Below, piece after piece: positions 27,441-35,594 of a stretch of DNA of 64,000 bases. Where the stretch lies: assembly GCA_036526135.1 (NCBI GenBank), contig DATCZA010000018.1, positions 124,001 through 188,000 on the forward strand. The letters run 5' to 3'. This DNA is from UBA2965 sp036526135. Lineage in GTDB: Bacteria; Pseudomonadota; Gammaproteobacteria; Pseudomonadales; Azotimanducaceae. Position numbers and translations under genes: made by a program. Each line of letters begins with the position of its first letter. Positions within the stretch are counted from its first letter, which is position 1. The notes under the pieces were generated by a model. It was not told the DNA's origin, ran no database searches, and worked only from the letters and a program-made list of their open reading frames with translations.

Positions 27441-29089
27441 GCTGACTCCCCGTCCGGGCGTACGCCCAGAAGACGCATGGAGCGCGCGGCCACCCGACCA
27501 AACACCGGCGCGGCAACGCTGCCGCCGCCGCGGGCATCGCCCTTGGGTTCGTTGACCACCACGACGATGACCAGTCGCGGATCCGATACCGGCGCTATTC
27601 CGGCAAACAGCGCGACGTGGCGCTCGTCGTCGTAGCCCGAGGCGCCCACCTTGCGGGCAGTGCCCGTCTTGCCTGCCACCCGGTAGCCCACCACGCGGGC
27701 CTTGGGCGCGGTGCCGTCGTTGTCGGTGACGCCCTCCATCATCCCGACGACGTCCGCAATCATGTCCGCATCGAACACGCGCGTGCCCGGACGCACGACT
27801 TCCTGCTTCACGATGGACACCGGCACCCGGACGCCACCGGTTGCAAGCGTGAGGTAGGCTTGTGCGAGCTGCAGGGGCGAGATGGCGAGACCGTAACCGT
27901 AGGCCAGCGTGGCACGGCCCACCAGGCTGGAGAGGCCCGCGTCGTCGAGCGACGCCCAGGCCTCGCCCGGCAGGCCGGTATTGACGGGCTCACCCACACC
28001 GGCACGACTGAGAACGTCGTACACGGCCCGCTCCTCCAGATCCAGCGCGATCTTCGCGATACCCACCTGGCTGGATACCTGCAGCGCTTCGCCGACGGTG
28101 ATGGCACCCCGGTTGACCGGGTCCTGAACCAGCTTGCCGCCAACCCGGAAGTAACCCGGCCCGGTATCGATGACCGTATCGGCGGCGAAGCGACCGGACT
28201 CGAGGGCGGCGAGCACCGTGAACGGCTTTACGGTGGACCCGGGCTCGTACACGTCCGTGACCGCGCGGTTGCGCATGTTCCCCACTTCCACCGAGCCGAG
28301 CTCGTTGGGGTTGTAGGACGGCTGATTGACCAGGGCGAGAATCTCGCCGCTGCGCGCATCGAGCATGACGAGGGAGCCCGACGTGGCACGATGACCCACC
28401 ACCGCGGACTTGAGCTCCCGATAGGCGAGAAACTGCAGCCTCAGATCGAGGCTCAGGTTCAGGTCGTCGCCGAATTTCGGCGAGGCGACGTAATCGAGAT
28501 CCTTGATGGTCTCGCCGCGCTGATCCTTCAGGACGATCTTCCGTCCGTGCTCGCCGCGAAGCCGGCCGTCGAAGGAGAGCTCGATCCCCTCCAGCCCGGA
28601 ATCCTCGATGCCGGTGGTGCCGACCACGTGAGACGTCGTCTCGCTGGCCGGGTAGTAGCGGCGATACTCGGACTGCAGGTGAACGCCCGAGATGCCCAGC
28701 TCCCTGACGGCCTGCGCCCGGTCCCAGGGGACCCGGCGCTTGAGGTAGAGAAACTCCCGATGGCCGTTGCTCTGCACGGACGCGGACAGGCGAGCGGGGT
28801 CCAGTTCGAGCAACTCGGCAAGCGCGCCCAGCGACTCGTCCGTCAGGCCAGCACGGCTTGGATCCAACCAGACCGCGAAAACGGGGGTGCTGACTGCCAG
28901 CGGCTCGCCATGGCGGTCGTAGACGACACCGCGATAGGCCGGCAGCACCTCGCTGCGAACGGATCTGGCATCGCCCTGCTCCTGCAGGAACTCCCGTTCG
29001 GTCCAGTTGAGGTAACCGAGCCGAACGATCACGGCCACGCAGCCCAGAGCGAAGCCTCCCACCAGCGTGTAGTGCCTCCAGCCCTTCAT
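27437..29089 (-). CDS. ftsI: Septal transpeptidase FtsI (PBP3)
   Basis: FtsI is the class B penicillin-binding protein of the divisome. A single N-terminal membrane helix, a dimerisation/pedestal region and the transpeptidase domain are recognisable. The catalytic serine lies in GSTVKPF near residue 285, and the third motif is AGKTGTA. The second motif, normally SxN (SSN in E. coli and P. aeruginosa PBP3), reads Ser339-Ser340-Gln341. Length 550 is normal. It overlaps ftsL and murE by 4 bases each. Confidence 0.97.
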   Translation of the reverse strand: MKGWRHYTLVGGFALGCVAVIVRLGYLNWTEREFLQEQGDARSVRSEVLPAYRGVVYDRHGEPLAVSTPVFAVWLDPSRAGLTDESLGALAELLELDPARLSASVQSNGHREFLYLKRRVPWDRAQAVRELGISGVHLQSEYRRYYPASETTSHVVGTTGIEDSGLEGIELSFDGRLRGEHGRKIVLKDQRGETIKDLDYVASPKFGDDLNLSLDLRLQFLAYRELKSAVVGHRATSGSLVMLDARSGEILALVNQPSYNPNELGSVEVGNMRNRAVTDVYEPGSTVKPFTVLAALESGRFAADTVIDTGPGYFRVGGKLVQDPVNRGAITVGEALQVSSQVGIAKIALDLEERAVYDVLSRAGVGEPVNTGLPGEAWASLDDAGLSSLVGRATLAYGYGLAISPLQLAQAYLTLATGGVRVPVSIVKQEVVRPGTRVFDADMIADVVGMMEGVTDNDGTAPKARVVGYRVAGKTGTARKVGASGYDDERHVALFAGIAPVSDPRLVIVVVVNEPKGDARGGGSVAAPVFGRVAARSMRLLGVRPDGESA

Positions 29090-29352
29090 GGCTCGATGGG
29101 CTCCACCCGGTCGGGGAAGATCATGCCAAGCTCGGCTTCCGCCACCCGTTCGACGTTCACGTATGAGGTCTGCGCGCTGCGCTCCAGGAGCAGCCGGCTG
29201 TGCTCGGCGAGTTCCTCGTCCTGAACACGCTGCGCGGCCTGAAGATCGGCGTGAAGCTGCCGCACTTTCTGGCTGCTGAACGCAACCTGCACGCCGGACA
29301 CCGTGACCGCGACCAGCAGGGTTGCCACGATCCAGCCGTAAAGCCGACTCAT
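29086..29352 (-). CDS. ftsL: Cell division protein FtsL
   Basis: An 88-residue bitopic protein with a very short N-terminus, one membrane helix (WIVATLLVAVTVSGVQVAF) and a periplasmic leucine-zipper-like coiled coil ending in a conserved pattern ERVAEAELGMIFPDR. FtsL forms a complex with FtsB and FtsQ and activates FtsWI. The identity rests on topology and its place between rsmH and ftsI, with 4-base overlaps on both sides. Confidence 0.93.
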   Translation of the reverse strand: MSRLYGWIVATLLVAVTVSGVQVAFSSQKVRQLHADLQAAQRVQDEELAEHSRLLLERSAQTSYVNVERVAEAELGMIFPDRVEPIEP

Positions 29353-30281
29353 GAGATTTTCTCCACCACCCGAAGGACGGCGCTGCGCGAGCGCGGGTTG
29401 CGCGCCCGTTCGGCAGCGCCAGCGCGGACGGGTCCTGCCACCGAGCGCGCCGGGACGACCTGAGCCGCCGCCCTTACCGGTAACCGGCGCGGCAACGGCG
29501 GGGGCTCCGTTAAGCTCTTGAAGAAGCGCTTGACCATCCGGTCTTCCAGAGAGTGAAAGCCGATCACCGCCAGGCGCCCCCCGGCAGATAGCATCTCGAA
29601 TGCCTGTCGCAACCCGCTCTCGAGCTCGCCAAGCTCATCGTTGACGTGCATCCGCACCGCCTGGAACACGCGGGTGGCCTCATGCTTGCCGGGTGTGGCT
29701 CGCGGCTGCGCCGCGCGCACCAGCGCCACCAGCTCACCGGTATCGGAGATTGGCCGGGCCGCCGCGATGGCGGCGGCGATGCGCCTGGCATAGCGCTCCT
29801 CTCCGAGCGATCGCAGCACGCCGGCGATCTCCTGCTCCGAAGCCGAATTGAGCCACTGCGCGGCAGACATTCCCGCGCCCGGGTCCATGCGCATGTCCAG
29901 GGGCCCGGACCGCAGAAAGCTGAAACCTCGCTGAGGATCATCCAGCTGGGGAGAGGAAACGCCGAGATCCATGAGCACGCCCTGCACCGACTCGATGTCG
30001 AGCGAGGCAAGCGCCCGGCGCAGATCAGAAAAGCGCGCGTGACAAATGGTCAAACGGGGCTCGGAGCTGGCCATCTCCCTTCCCGCCGCGACGGCCGCCG
30101 GGTCCCGATCCAGGGCAACCACCCGGCTCTCGTCACCAAGAACCGCCAGGAGCGCGCGCGAATGGCCACCGCGCCCGAACGTGGCGTCGACGTACACGCC
30201 CTGCCTGACTGTCGAGTTCCCCATCCCCGTCAATGTCGCCACCGTCTCCTGGCAAAGCACCGGCTCGTGCGTATTGCTCAA
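29349..30281 (-). CDS. rsmH: 16S rRNA (cytosine1402-N4)-methyltransferase RsmH
   Basis: RsmH (MraW) methylates C1402 of 16S rRNA. The SAM-binding motif YVDATFGRGGHSRALL and the segments GVLMDLGVSSPQLDDPQRGFSF and AVIGFHSLEDRMVKRFF are characteristic. The open frame continues upstream through mraZ. The TTG at 30281 begins SNTHEPVLCQETV, the usual N-terminus, and overlaps the mraZ stop as TTGA, so I chose it (310 residues). The partner modification at C1402 is made by RsmI, also encoded in this window. Confidence 0.95.
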   Translation of the reverse strand: MSNTHEPVLCQETVATLTGMGNSTVRQGVYVDATFGRGGHSRALLAVLGDESRVVALDRDPAAVAAGREMASSEPRLTICHARFSDLRRALASLDIESVQGVLMDLGVSSPQLDDPQRGFSFLRSGPLDMRMDPGAGMSAAQWLNSASEQEIAGVLRSLGEERYARRIAAAIAAARPISDTGELVALVRAAQPRATPGKHEATRVFQAVRMHVNDELGELESGLRQAFEMLSAGGRLAVIGFHSLEDRMVKRFFKSLTEPPPLPRRLPVRAAAQVVPARSVAGPVRAGAAERARNPRSRSAVLRVVEKIS

Positions 30282-30736
30282 ACCGACAATCCGGTGAACT
30301 CGTCGCCGTTGGCCAGCAGTTCCCCAGCCCCATCCGAGAGCCAGGTGTTCATCCGGCTCTGCCACAGCGAATCGCTCCAAATTTCTATCTTGTTGCCCTG
30401 ACCGACCAGCACCAGCTTCTTTTCCAATGCCGCATAGCCTCTGAGCATCTGCGGCAGCAGCACCCGACCCTGGCCGTCCAGCTCGAGGTCCGTGGCATGG
30501 CCGATCAGCAGCCGCTGCAGCAACCGGGCCTGCTCACCGATGTTCGAAAGGCTTTCGAGCTTGCGCTGCACCACCTCCCATTCCGGAAGCGGGTACATCA
30601 GCAGGCACTTTTCCCGCATGTCGATGGTCACGACAAGGCGCCCCTCGCTCACGGCGACCACCGACTCGCGATGACGGGTCGGCAGAGCCATGCGTCCCTT
30701 GCCATCCAGAGTGGCGCTGTTGATGCCTCGAAACAT
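30278..30736 (-). CDS. mraZ: Transcriptional regulator MraZ
   Basis: MraZ is the first gene of the dcw cluster and a DNA-binding repressor of it, built of two SpoVT/AbrB-like halves. The protein begins MFRGINSATLDGKGRMALP and repeats the DxxGR pattern as LDGQGRVLLP near residue 95. Length is 152 residues. Three TGGGA repeats upstream, spaced ten bases apart, are its expected binding sites. Confidence 0.97.
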   Translation of the reverse strand: MFRGINSATLDGKGRMALPTRHRESVVAVSEGRLVVTIDMREKCLLMYPLPEWEVVQRKLESLSNIGEQARLLQRLLIGHATDLELDGQGRVLLPQMLRGYAALEKKLVLVGQGNKIEIWSDSLWQSRMNTWLSDGAGELLANGDEFTGLSV

Positions 30737-30801
30737 GACTGCCCTGGGGGCCGCGCGAATCGGTCAAAATGAACCAGGTCACGACCGATTCAGACGGAAT
30801 C

Positions 30802-30826
30802 TCCCACAATCTCCCACTAAATCCCA
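30802..30826 (-). promoter_or_regulatory. MraZ operator: three TGGGA boxes
   Basis: On the minus strand TGGGA occurs three times with exactly 5-base spacers (at 30826-30822, 30816-30812 and 30806-30802). In E. coli MraZ binds three TGGGN repeats separated by 5 bases upstream of mraZ. The match in repeat unit, number and spacing makes autoregulation of the dcw cluster very likely. Confidence 0.93.
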
Positions 30827-30845
30827 AATTGGCACACCACCAGCC

Positions 30846-30875
30846 ACGATATCGACCCACAGGCTTGCCTGTCAA
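30846..30875 (-). promoter_or_regulatory. Candidate sigma-70 promoter of mraZ/dcw
   Basis: A perfect -35 TTGACA (30875-30870) is followed after 18 bases by TATCGT (30851-30846), four of six to the -10 consensus. The start site would lie a few bases upstream of the MraZ boxes, so bound MraZ would sit in the early transcribed region, as in E. coli. Confidence 0.6.
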
Positions 30876-31057
30876 GCGAGGAAAACGTCGATAACCTACG
30901 GAAATTTATGGATTTTTTCGGCGCAGAGAGGCTGTCAGAAGGCAGCGGGCAGCTTTATCTTCTTAGTTAACCTCAGGTAGAAGCAGGTATCTAGAATTCA
31001 CCTTAACTTCTAGACCCAATCGGCATTAAAAATCCCGTTTTAGGTGCGAAAAGAAAC

Positions 31058-31431
<374 letters not shown>

Positions 31432-31471
31432 AGGGCAAGACTAATCCCCGGACCGGCGGATTGCCAGGCCC

Positions 31472-32290
31472 TCAGGAGCGCTGCTCCAGGGCGATCCGGT
31501 AGAGCACGGAGCGGTCCATCTTGAGCAGGCGCGAGCCGAGCCGTGCGGCTTGAGCCGGAGCCAGCTCGGCACAAAGGATCTCCATGACCTCGGCGGCGTC
31601 CGCGTCGAGGCCAGCTCCCGCGGCGGCCTCCATCACGAAGACGAACTCCCCCCGAAGGGTGCTCGACAGCGCCTCGCGCAGCTCTCCCGGGGTGCCGCAG
31701 TGCAGACTCTCGTGACGTTTGGTCATTTCCCGCCCGACCATGAGTCGCCGCTGCGGGACCAGCTGCTCCAGATCCGCAAGGCAGGCGGCGACCCGGTGGG
31801 GCGCCTCGAAGAAGACGACGGCTTCCGTGCGTCCGGCAAGATGCCGCAGCCGCTCGCGGCGCTGCCCCGCCCTTGCCGGCAGAAAGCCCTCGAAGAAAAA
31901 GCGGCCGGCCGGAAGAGGACAGACGGACAGAGCAGCCAGGACCGAGCTCGCGCCGGGGACGGGAACCACCCGGACGCCTTCCTCCCAGCAGCGCCGGATG
32001 AGATCGAAGCCCGGGTCGGATACCAGGGGCGTGCCGGCGTCGGAGACCAGTGCCACATCGCCACCCGCCTGCAGCGCGGCCATGAGACGCCGCGCCACGT
32101 TCTGCTCGTTGTGCGCGTGGAACGAGACCAGCTCGGCCTGGGTTGCGCCGATTGCTGCTAACAGCACCTGAGAGCGTCTGGTATCCTCGGCGGCGACTAT
32201 CTGCACCGACGCCAGGACATCGGCGCCTCGACGAGTGATGTCGTCGAGGTTTCCAATTGGCGTGGCAACGACGTAGAGAACACCAGACAT
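31472..32290 (-). CDS. rsmI: 16S rRNA (cytidine1402-2'-O)-methyltransferase RsmI
   Basis: RsmI methylates the 2'-oxygen of C1402, the nucleotide also modified by RsmH. The tetrapyrrole-methylase fold shows LYVVATPIGNLDDITRRG at the N-terminus, AEDTRRSQVLL, SDAGTPLVSDPG and VPGASSVLAAL. Length 272 is normal. The ATG is fixed by the conserved N-terminus and overlaps the lpoA ATG on the other strand (shared CATG at 32288-32291). Confidence 0.97.
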   Translation of the reverse strand: MSGVLYVVATPIGNLDDITRRGADVLASVQIVAAEDTRRSQVLLAAIGATQAELVSFHAHNEQNVARRLMAALQAGGDVALVSDAGTPLVSDPGFDLIRRCWEEGVRVVPVPGASSVLAALSVCPLPAGRFFFEGFLPARAGQRRERLRHLAGRTEAVVFFEAPHRVAACLADLEQLVPQRRLMVGREMTKRHESLHCGTPGELREALSSTLRGEFVFVMEAAAGAGLDADAAEVMEILCAELAPAQAARLGSRLLKMDRSVLYRIALEQRS

Positions 32291-34082
32291 GGCAGCAAAC
32301 CGGATAAGGGCCTGGGCTTGGGCGTTCGCTATTCTCGCAGTGTCCGCCTGTCAAAGCACGCCGCTCGAGACAATCGAAGCGAACGTGCCCGAAGTCTCCC
32401 CCTCATCTCCCGAAGCTCTCCTGCAACAGGCGGATCTGGCCAACGGGCGGGAAGCAGCCCGGCTGTACCTGTCGGCCACCGAGAGCTTCATTCAGGCCAA
32501 CCGGCTCGACGAGGCTGCCCGATCTTTCCAGAGGATCGACCAGGCGTTGCTCTCCGGCGCCCGGACGGCCGACTATCGATATGCCGCCGCCGAGATCGCG
32601 CTGCACGACGGCGAGCCGGATCGGGCGGCCGCGCTGCTTGGCGCCGGGGAGCCGGGCGGCGGCTCGGCGCGACGGCGCGGTCTGTGGGCGGCCACCCTGC
32701 CCGGCCGCATCTGCCACGCCGCCGGCGATGACCAATGCGCGATCCGGGAGCTGACCGGACTCGAGGTACCCGGCGACCAGCGCCAGGAGCTGCACGACGT
32801 CATCTGGCGCTATCTGGGTTTTGCAGCCGGTTTCTCCGCGCCCGCTCAGGCCGGCCGCACCTCCGGGCGCGAGCAGGGTTGGTGGGCTCTCAAGGCCACG
32901 GTGCTGCAGGGCATCTCCGTGGAAGACCAGCGTCAGCGTGTGGACGATTGGCGCGGCGCCTGGCCCGATCACCCGGCAGCTTCCGTCTTGCCCACGGCTC
33001 TCCGCGCCTTCGACCGGGACGCCCCGAAGGTGCGACGGGTCGGGTTGCTGCTGCCGCTCAGCGGCCCCCTCGCCGTTGCCGGGCGCGCCGTTCGGGACGG
33101 CTACATCGCCGCCTATCTGCACGAGTCTGCCCAGAGCGAGCAGGAGATCATCGTCTACGACACGGCCGCCGCACCGCTGCCGAGCTTGTACGAGAAGGCC
33201 CTCCTGGACGAGGTGGACGTGCTCATAGGGCCCCTGACGAAGGAAGAGGCGTCCGCCCTCAGCGGGCTCGCCCCGTCCGTTCCCACCCTGGTGCTCAACT
33301 ATCTCGAAGACGGCCAGAGGGCGCCCTCGAACGTCTACCAGCTCGGGCTTGCCATCGAGGACGAGGCCGACACCATGGTGAGCAGGCTCCTGGAGGATGG
33401 CGCAGAGCGCTTGCTGGTCGTCCACAACGATCAGGATTGGTCGCGTCGAGCGGCGCGGCGACTTACTTCCAGCTGGCCCTATCCGGTCACGCGCGAGTTC
33501 TTTCCGGACGTCAAAACCATCACCGAATCCGTCGGACGGGCCATGCAGATCGACGCGAGCCTCGAGCGCCGCGACGAGCTGGCCAGTCTCCTGGGGACCG
33601 ACCTGGAGTTTCTGCCACGCGCCAGGGGGGACCTCGACGCCGTGGTCGCGCTCGTCGATACCGTCGAGGCCAATGCCCTCGTGCCTGCGTTGCGCTTTCA
33701 TTTTGCCCAGGATCTGCCCGTGTACGCGAGCTCGCAGACGGTGCGTGGAGCAACGGCACAGGAACTCGGAGAGCTTGCCGGGTTTCGCGTCAGCGAGCTG
33801 CCCTGGATATTGTTCTCCGACCCCATCTACCTGGCCATGGCCGACGTGTTCCTCCTGCAGGGCAATCGCTTCGCCGCCTTGTACGCGCTTGGCGTGGACG
33901 CTTATCGCGTGAGCGGGCGCCTGACGCTGCTGGCCTCCGGCGGGGTCCACCAGCTGCTGGGCAGCACGGGCCTGCTCACGGTGGATGGCTCCGGACGGTT
34001 CCGTCGGGAGCTGGCGTGGGGACTGATCCGCAGGGGCCGCCTCGAACCGCTCCCGGTGATGGCCGGGCAATCGGCCCTCTGA
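32289..34082 (+). CDS. lpoA: Penicillin-binding protein activator LpoA, outer-membrane lipoprotein
   Basis: LpoA is the outer-membrane lipoprotein that activates PBP1A across the periplasm. A signal peptide ends in the lipobox LAVSAC with the lipidated Cys at residue 21. An N-terminal TPR-like region (about 40-240) is followed by a periplasmic-binding-protein-like domain starting RRVGLLLPLSGPLA (about 250-590). The ATG is fixed because an in-frame TAG precedes it. Length 597 is typical. It is followed by yraN in overlapping frames. Confidence 0.95.
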   Translation: MAANRIRAWAWAFAILAVSACQSTPLETIEANVPEVSPSSPEALLQQADLANGREAARLYLSATESFIQANRLDEAARSFQRIDQALLSGARTADYRYAAAEIALHDGEPDRAAALLGAGEPGGGSARRRGLWAATLPGRICHAAGDDQCAIRELTGLEVPGDQRQELHDVIWRYLGFAAGFSAPAQAGRTSGREQGWWALKATVLQGISVEDQRQRVDDWRGAWPDHPAASVLPTALRAFDRDAPKVRRVGLLLPLSGPLAVAGRAVRDGYIAAYLHESAQSEQEIIVYDTAAAPLPSLYEKALLDEVDVLIGPLTKEEASALSGLAPSVPTLVLNYLEDGQRAPSNVYQLGLAIEDEADTMVSRLLEDGAERLLVVHNDQDWSRRAARRLTSSWPYPVTREFFPDVKTITESVGRAMQIDASLERRDELASLLGTDLEFLPRARGDLDAVVALVDTVEANALVPALRFHFAQDLPVYASSQTVRGATAQELGELAGFRVSELPWILFSDPIYLAMADVFLLQGNRFAALYALGVDAYRVSGRLTLLASGGVHQLLGSTGLLTVDGSGRFRRELAWGLIRRGRLEPLPVMAGQSAL

Positions 34083-34444
34083 CGCCCCAGGCACGGGCAG
34101 GTGCCGGGGCAGAATCCGCCGCGCTGGACCATCTCCGCGCGCGGGGCCTCGAGCTGGTAGCCCGCAATTTCCGCTGCCGTCTGGGCGAGCTGGACATCGT
34201 CATGGTGGACGGCAACGAGCTGGTTTTCGTCGAAGTCCGTCTGCGCAACCACGCTCGCTTCGGCGACGGCGCGGCGAGCATCACCGCCGCAAAGCGGCAG
34301 AAGCTGGCAAGGGCCGCCCGGGCATTTCTCCAACGCCACCCCCGATACCAGAGCTGCCCTTGCCGGTTCGACGTGGTGGCCATCAAAGGAGAGGGTCAAC
34401 GCATGGAGATGCGATGGCTAAAAAACGCGTTCGCGGTCGGGTAA
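34016..34444 (+). CDS. yraN: YraN family protein (UPF0102), endonuclease-like fold
   Basis: The frame ends in the YraN pattern LARNFRCRLGELDIVMVDGN-like, then LVFVEVRLRNHARFGDGAASI and CRFDVVAI, the PD-(D/E)xK-like core of UPF0102. No ATG lies at the expected start. A GTG at 34016 with GGGAG five bases upstream would overlap lpoA by 67 bases. A CTG at 34079 would overlap the lpoA stop as CTGA and begin TPQARAGAGAESAALDHL, the usual family start. I report the GTG as the first conventional start; the true start may be 34079. Function in bacteria is unproven. Confidence 0.85.
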   Translation: MGTDPQGPPRTAPGDGRAIGPLTPQARAGAGAESAALDHLRARGLELVARNFRCRLGELDIVMVDGNELVFVEVRLRNHARFGDGAASITAAKRQKLARAARAFLQRHPRYQSCPCRFDVVAIKGEGQRMEMRWLKNAFAVG

Positions 34445-34496
34445 TGATTCGATCCTGCCGCCAGCTGGCGCGGTGAAGCAATGAGAAATGCAGCCG

Positions 34497-34889
34497 CTAC
34501 TTGATGACCTTCAGCTCGGGGCCGGACGGGCGGTCCTTCGGCGCTTCCGGGGAATCATCGGTACGGGAAGGAAACTCCTCCGGGTCGAAGATCATGCCCT
34601 CGCCGGTCTCCTTGGCGTAGATGGCCAGAACACTCGAGATGGGCGCGGATACCGGATAGGGCGCTCCACCGAACCGCCCGTCGAAGCTGAGCCCGGCGTC
34701 ATCGATGACAAGTCCTCGCACGGCCGACGGCGATATGTTGAGAACGATCTTGCCGTCGTTGACGTAGTCGGCCGGCACCATCGCCGCTTCGTCCTCCGCG
34801 GAGACGAGCACGTACGGGGTGAGCGAAGAGTCGACGAGCCAGTCGTAAAGGGCTCGAAGCAGGTAAGGACGTTTCGCCTTGGCTTTCAC
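34497..34889 (-). CDS. sspB: ClpXP protease specificity-enhancing factor SspB
   Basis: SspB delivers ssrA-tagged proteins to ClpXP. The conserved core RPYLLRALYDWLVDSSLTPYVLV, NISPSAVRGL and SFDGRFGG is clear. A flexible acidic linker leads to the C-terminal ClpX-binding peptide PELKVIK. The start is a GTG. It lies 18 bases after sspA on the same strand, the usual operon. Confidence 0.97.
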   Translation of the reverse strand: MKAKAKRPYLLRALYDWLVDSSLTPYVLVSAEDEAAMVPADYVNDGKIVLNISPSAVRGLVIDDAGLSFDGRFGGAPYPVSAPISSVLAIYAKETGEGMIFDPEEFPSRTDDSPEAPKDRPSGPELKVIK

Positions 34890-34907
34890 GCCAGACCGCC
34901 CCCGGGG

Positions 34908-35540
34908 TCAGTCCCGCATCTCGAGCTCGGCCTCGGAGAGGCTTTCTCGGAACGAGCTGCGCTCGAACATGACCTGCATGTAGCGCTGCAGGGGACGCGT
35001 CGAGCGTTCCGGCAGGTTGATGCCGACGTACTTCAATCGCCACAGGATGGGCGCCACGCAGCAGTCGACAAGCGTGAACTCGTCGTTCATGAAAAAAGGC
35101 TTCTCGCTGAAAATCGGCGCGATGCTGATGATGCTTTCGCGCAGTTCCTTGCGCGCCTTGGTGATGGTCGTCTCGCGACCTTTGCCGGCCATCAGAATAT
35201 CCAGCCGGCCGCTCCACTCCTTCTCCACACGCGTGATCCAAAGCCGCGACAGAGCGCGCTGGACGGGGTAGACGGGCAGAAGCGGCGGGTGCGGAAACCG
35301 CTCGTCCAGATATTCCATGATCACGTTGGCCTCGTAGAGCACGAGGTCGCGGTCGAGCAGCGTCGGCAAGGTGTTGTACGGATTGATCTCGGCCAGGTCC
35401 TCCGGCTTGCGCGACGGATCCACGTCCACGATATCCACGGTCACGCCTTTCTCGGCGAGCACCATCCGCACCCGGTGGCAGTAGTGGTCCCGGGGGTCGG
35501 AGAAGAACGTCATTGAGGACCGCTTTGTGACTACGCTCAT
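34908..35540 (-). CDS. sspA: Stringent starvation protein A (SspA)
   Basis: SspA is a glutathione-transferase-fold protein that binds RNA polymerase with sigma-70 during stress and starvation. The N-terminal thioredoxin-like part KRSSMTFFSDPRDHYCHRVRMVLAEKGV and the C-terminal all-helical part fit the family. The ATG at 35540 has AAAGGT upstream and matches the E. coli N-terminus in alignment, so it is preferred over the ATG at 35513. It precedes sspB and follows petC after 54 bases. Confidence 0.96.
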   Translation of the reverse strand: MSVVTKRSSMTFFSDPRDHYCHRVRMVLAEKGVTVDIVDVDPSRKPEDLAEINPYNTLPTLLDRDLVLYEANVIMEYLDERFPHPPLLPVYPVQRALSRLWITRVEKEWSGRLDILMAGKGRETTITKARKELRESIISIAPIFSEKPFFMNDEFTLVDCCVAPILWRLKYVGINLPERSTRPLQRYMQVMFERSSFRESLSEAELEMRD

Positions 35541-35594
35541 GATTTACCTTTCGTCTGAAATTCGCGTTACAAGAACCTGCCGGCCCCCAACGAT

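Larger units (their letters stand above)
30737..31057 (-). promoter_or_regulatory. mraZ upstream region and rnpB 3' flank
   Basis: This 321-base gap has no gene. Nearest mraZ are three MraZ boxes and a candidate sigma-70 promoter. The part at about 30880-31057 is visibly AT-richer than its surroundings. It contains an inverted repeat, TCTAGAA (30990-30996) with TTCTAGA (31008-31014). Right after the RNase P RNA 3' end the minus strand reads TTTCTTTT, which could serve as its terminator with the closing helix. Confidence 0.6.

Noticed and set aside
25881..27635. Plus-strand open frame of 584 codons opposite murE
   Set aside because: Antisense shadow of murE, with no plausible start signal or domain; murE itself shows all its catalytic motifs.
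32735..34444. Long plus-strand frame of 569 codons that ends as YraN
   Set aside because: Only its last 120 or so codons match a family. The part before 34016 is an off-frame reading of lpoA, not an N-terminal domain of YraN.
34459..34470. 12-base palindrome CGCCAGCTGGCG between yraN and sspB, considered as a bidirectional terminator
   Set aside because: It has no loop-forming centre or T-rich flanks and is short enough to occur by chance in GC-rich DNA.
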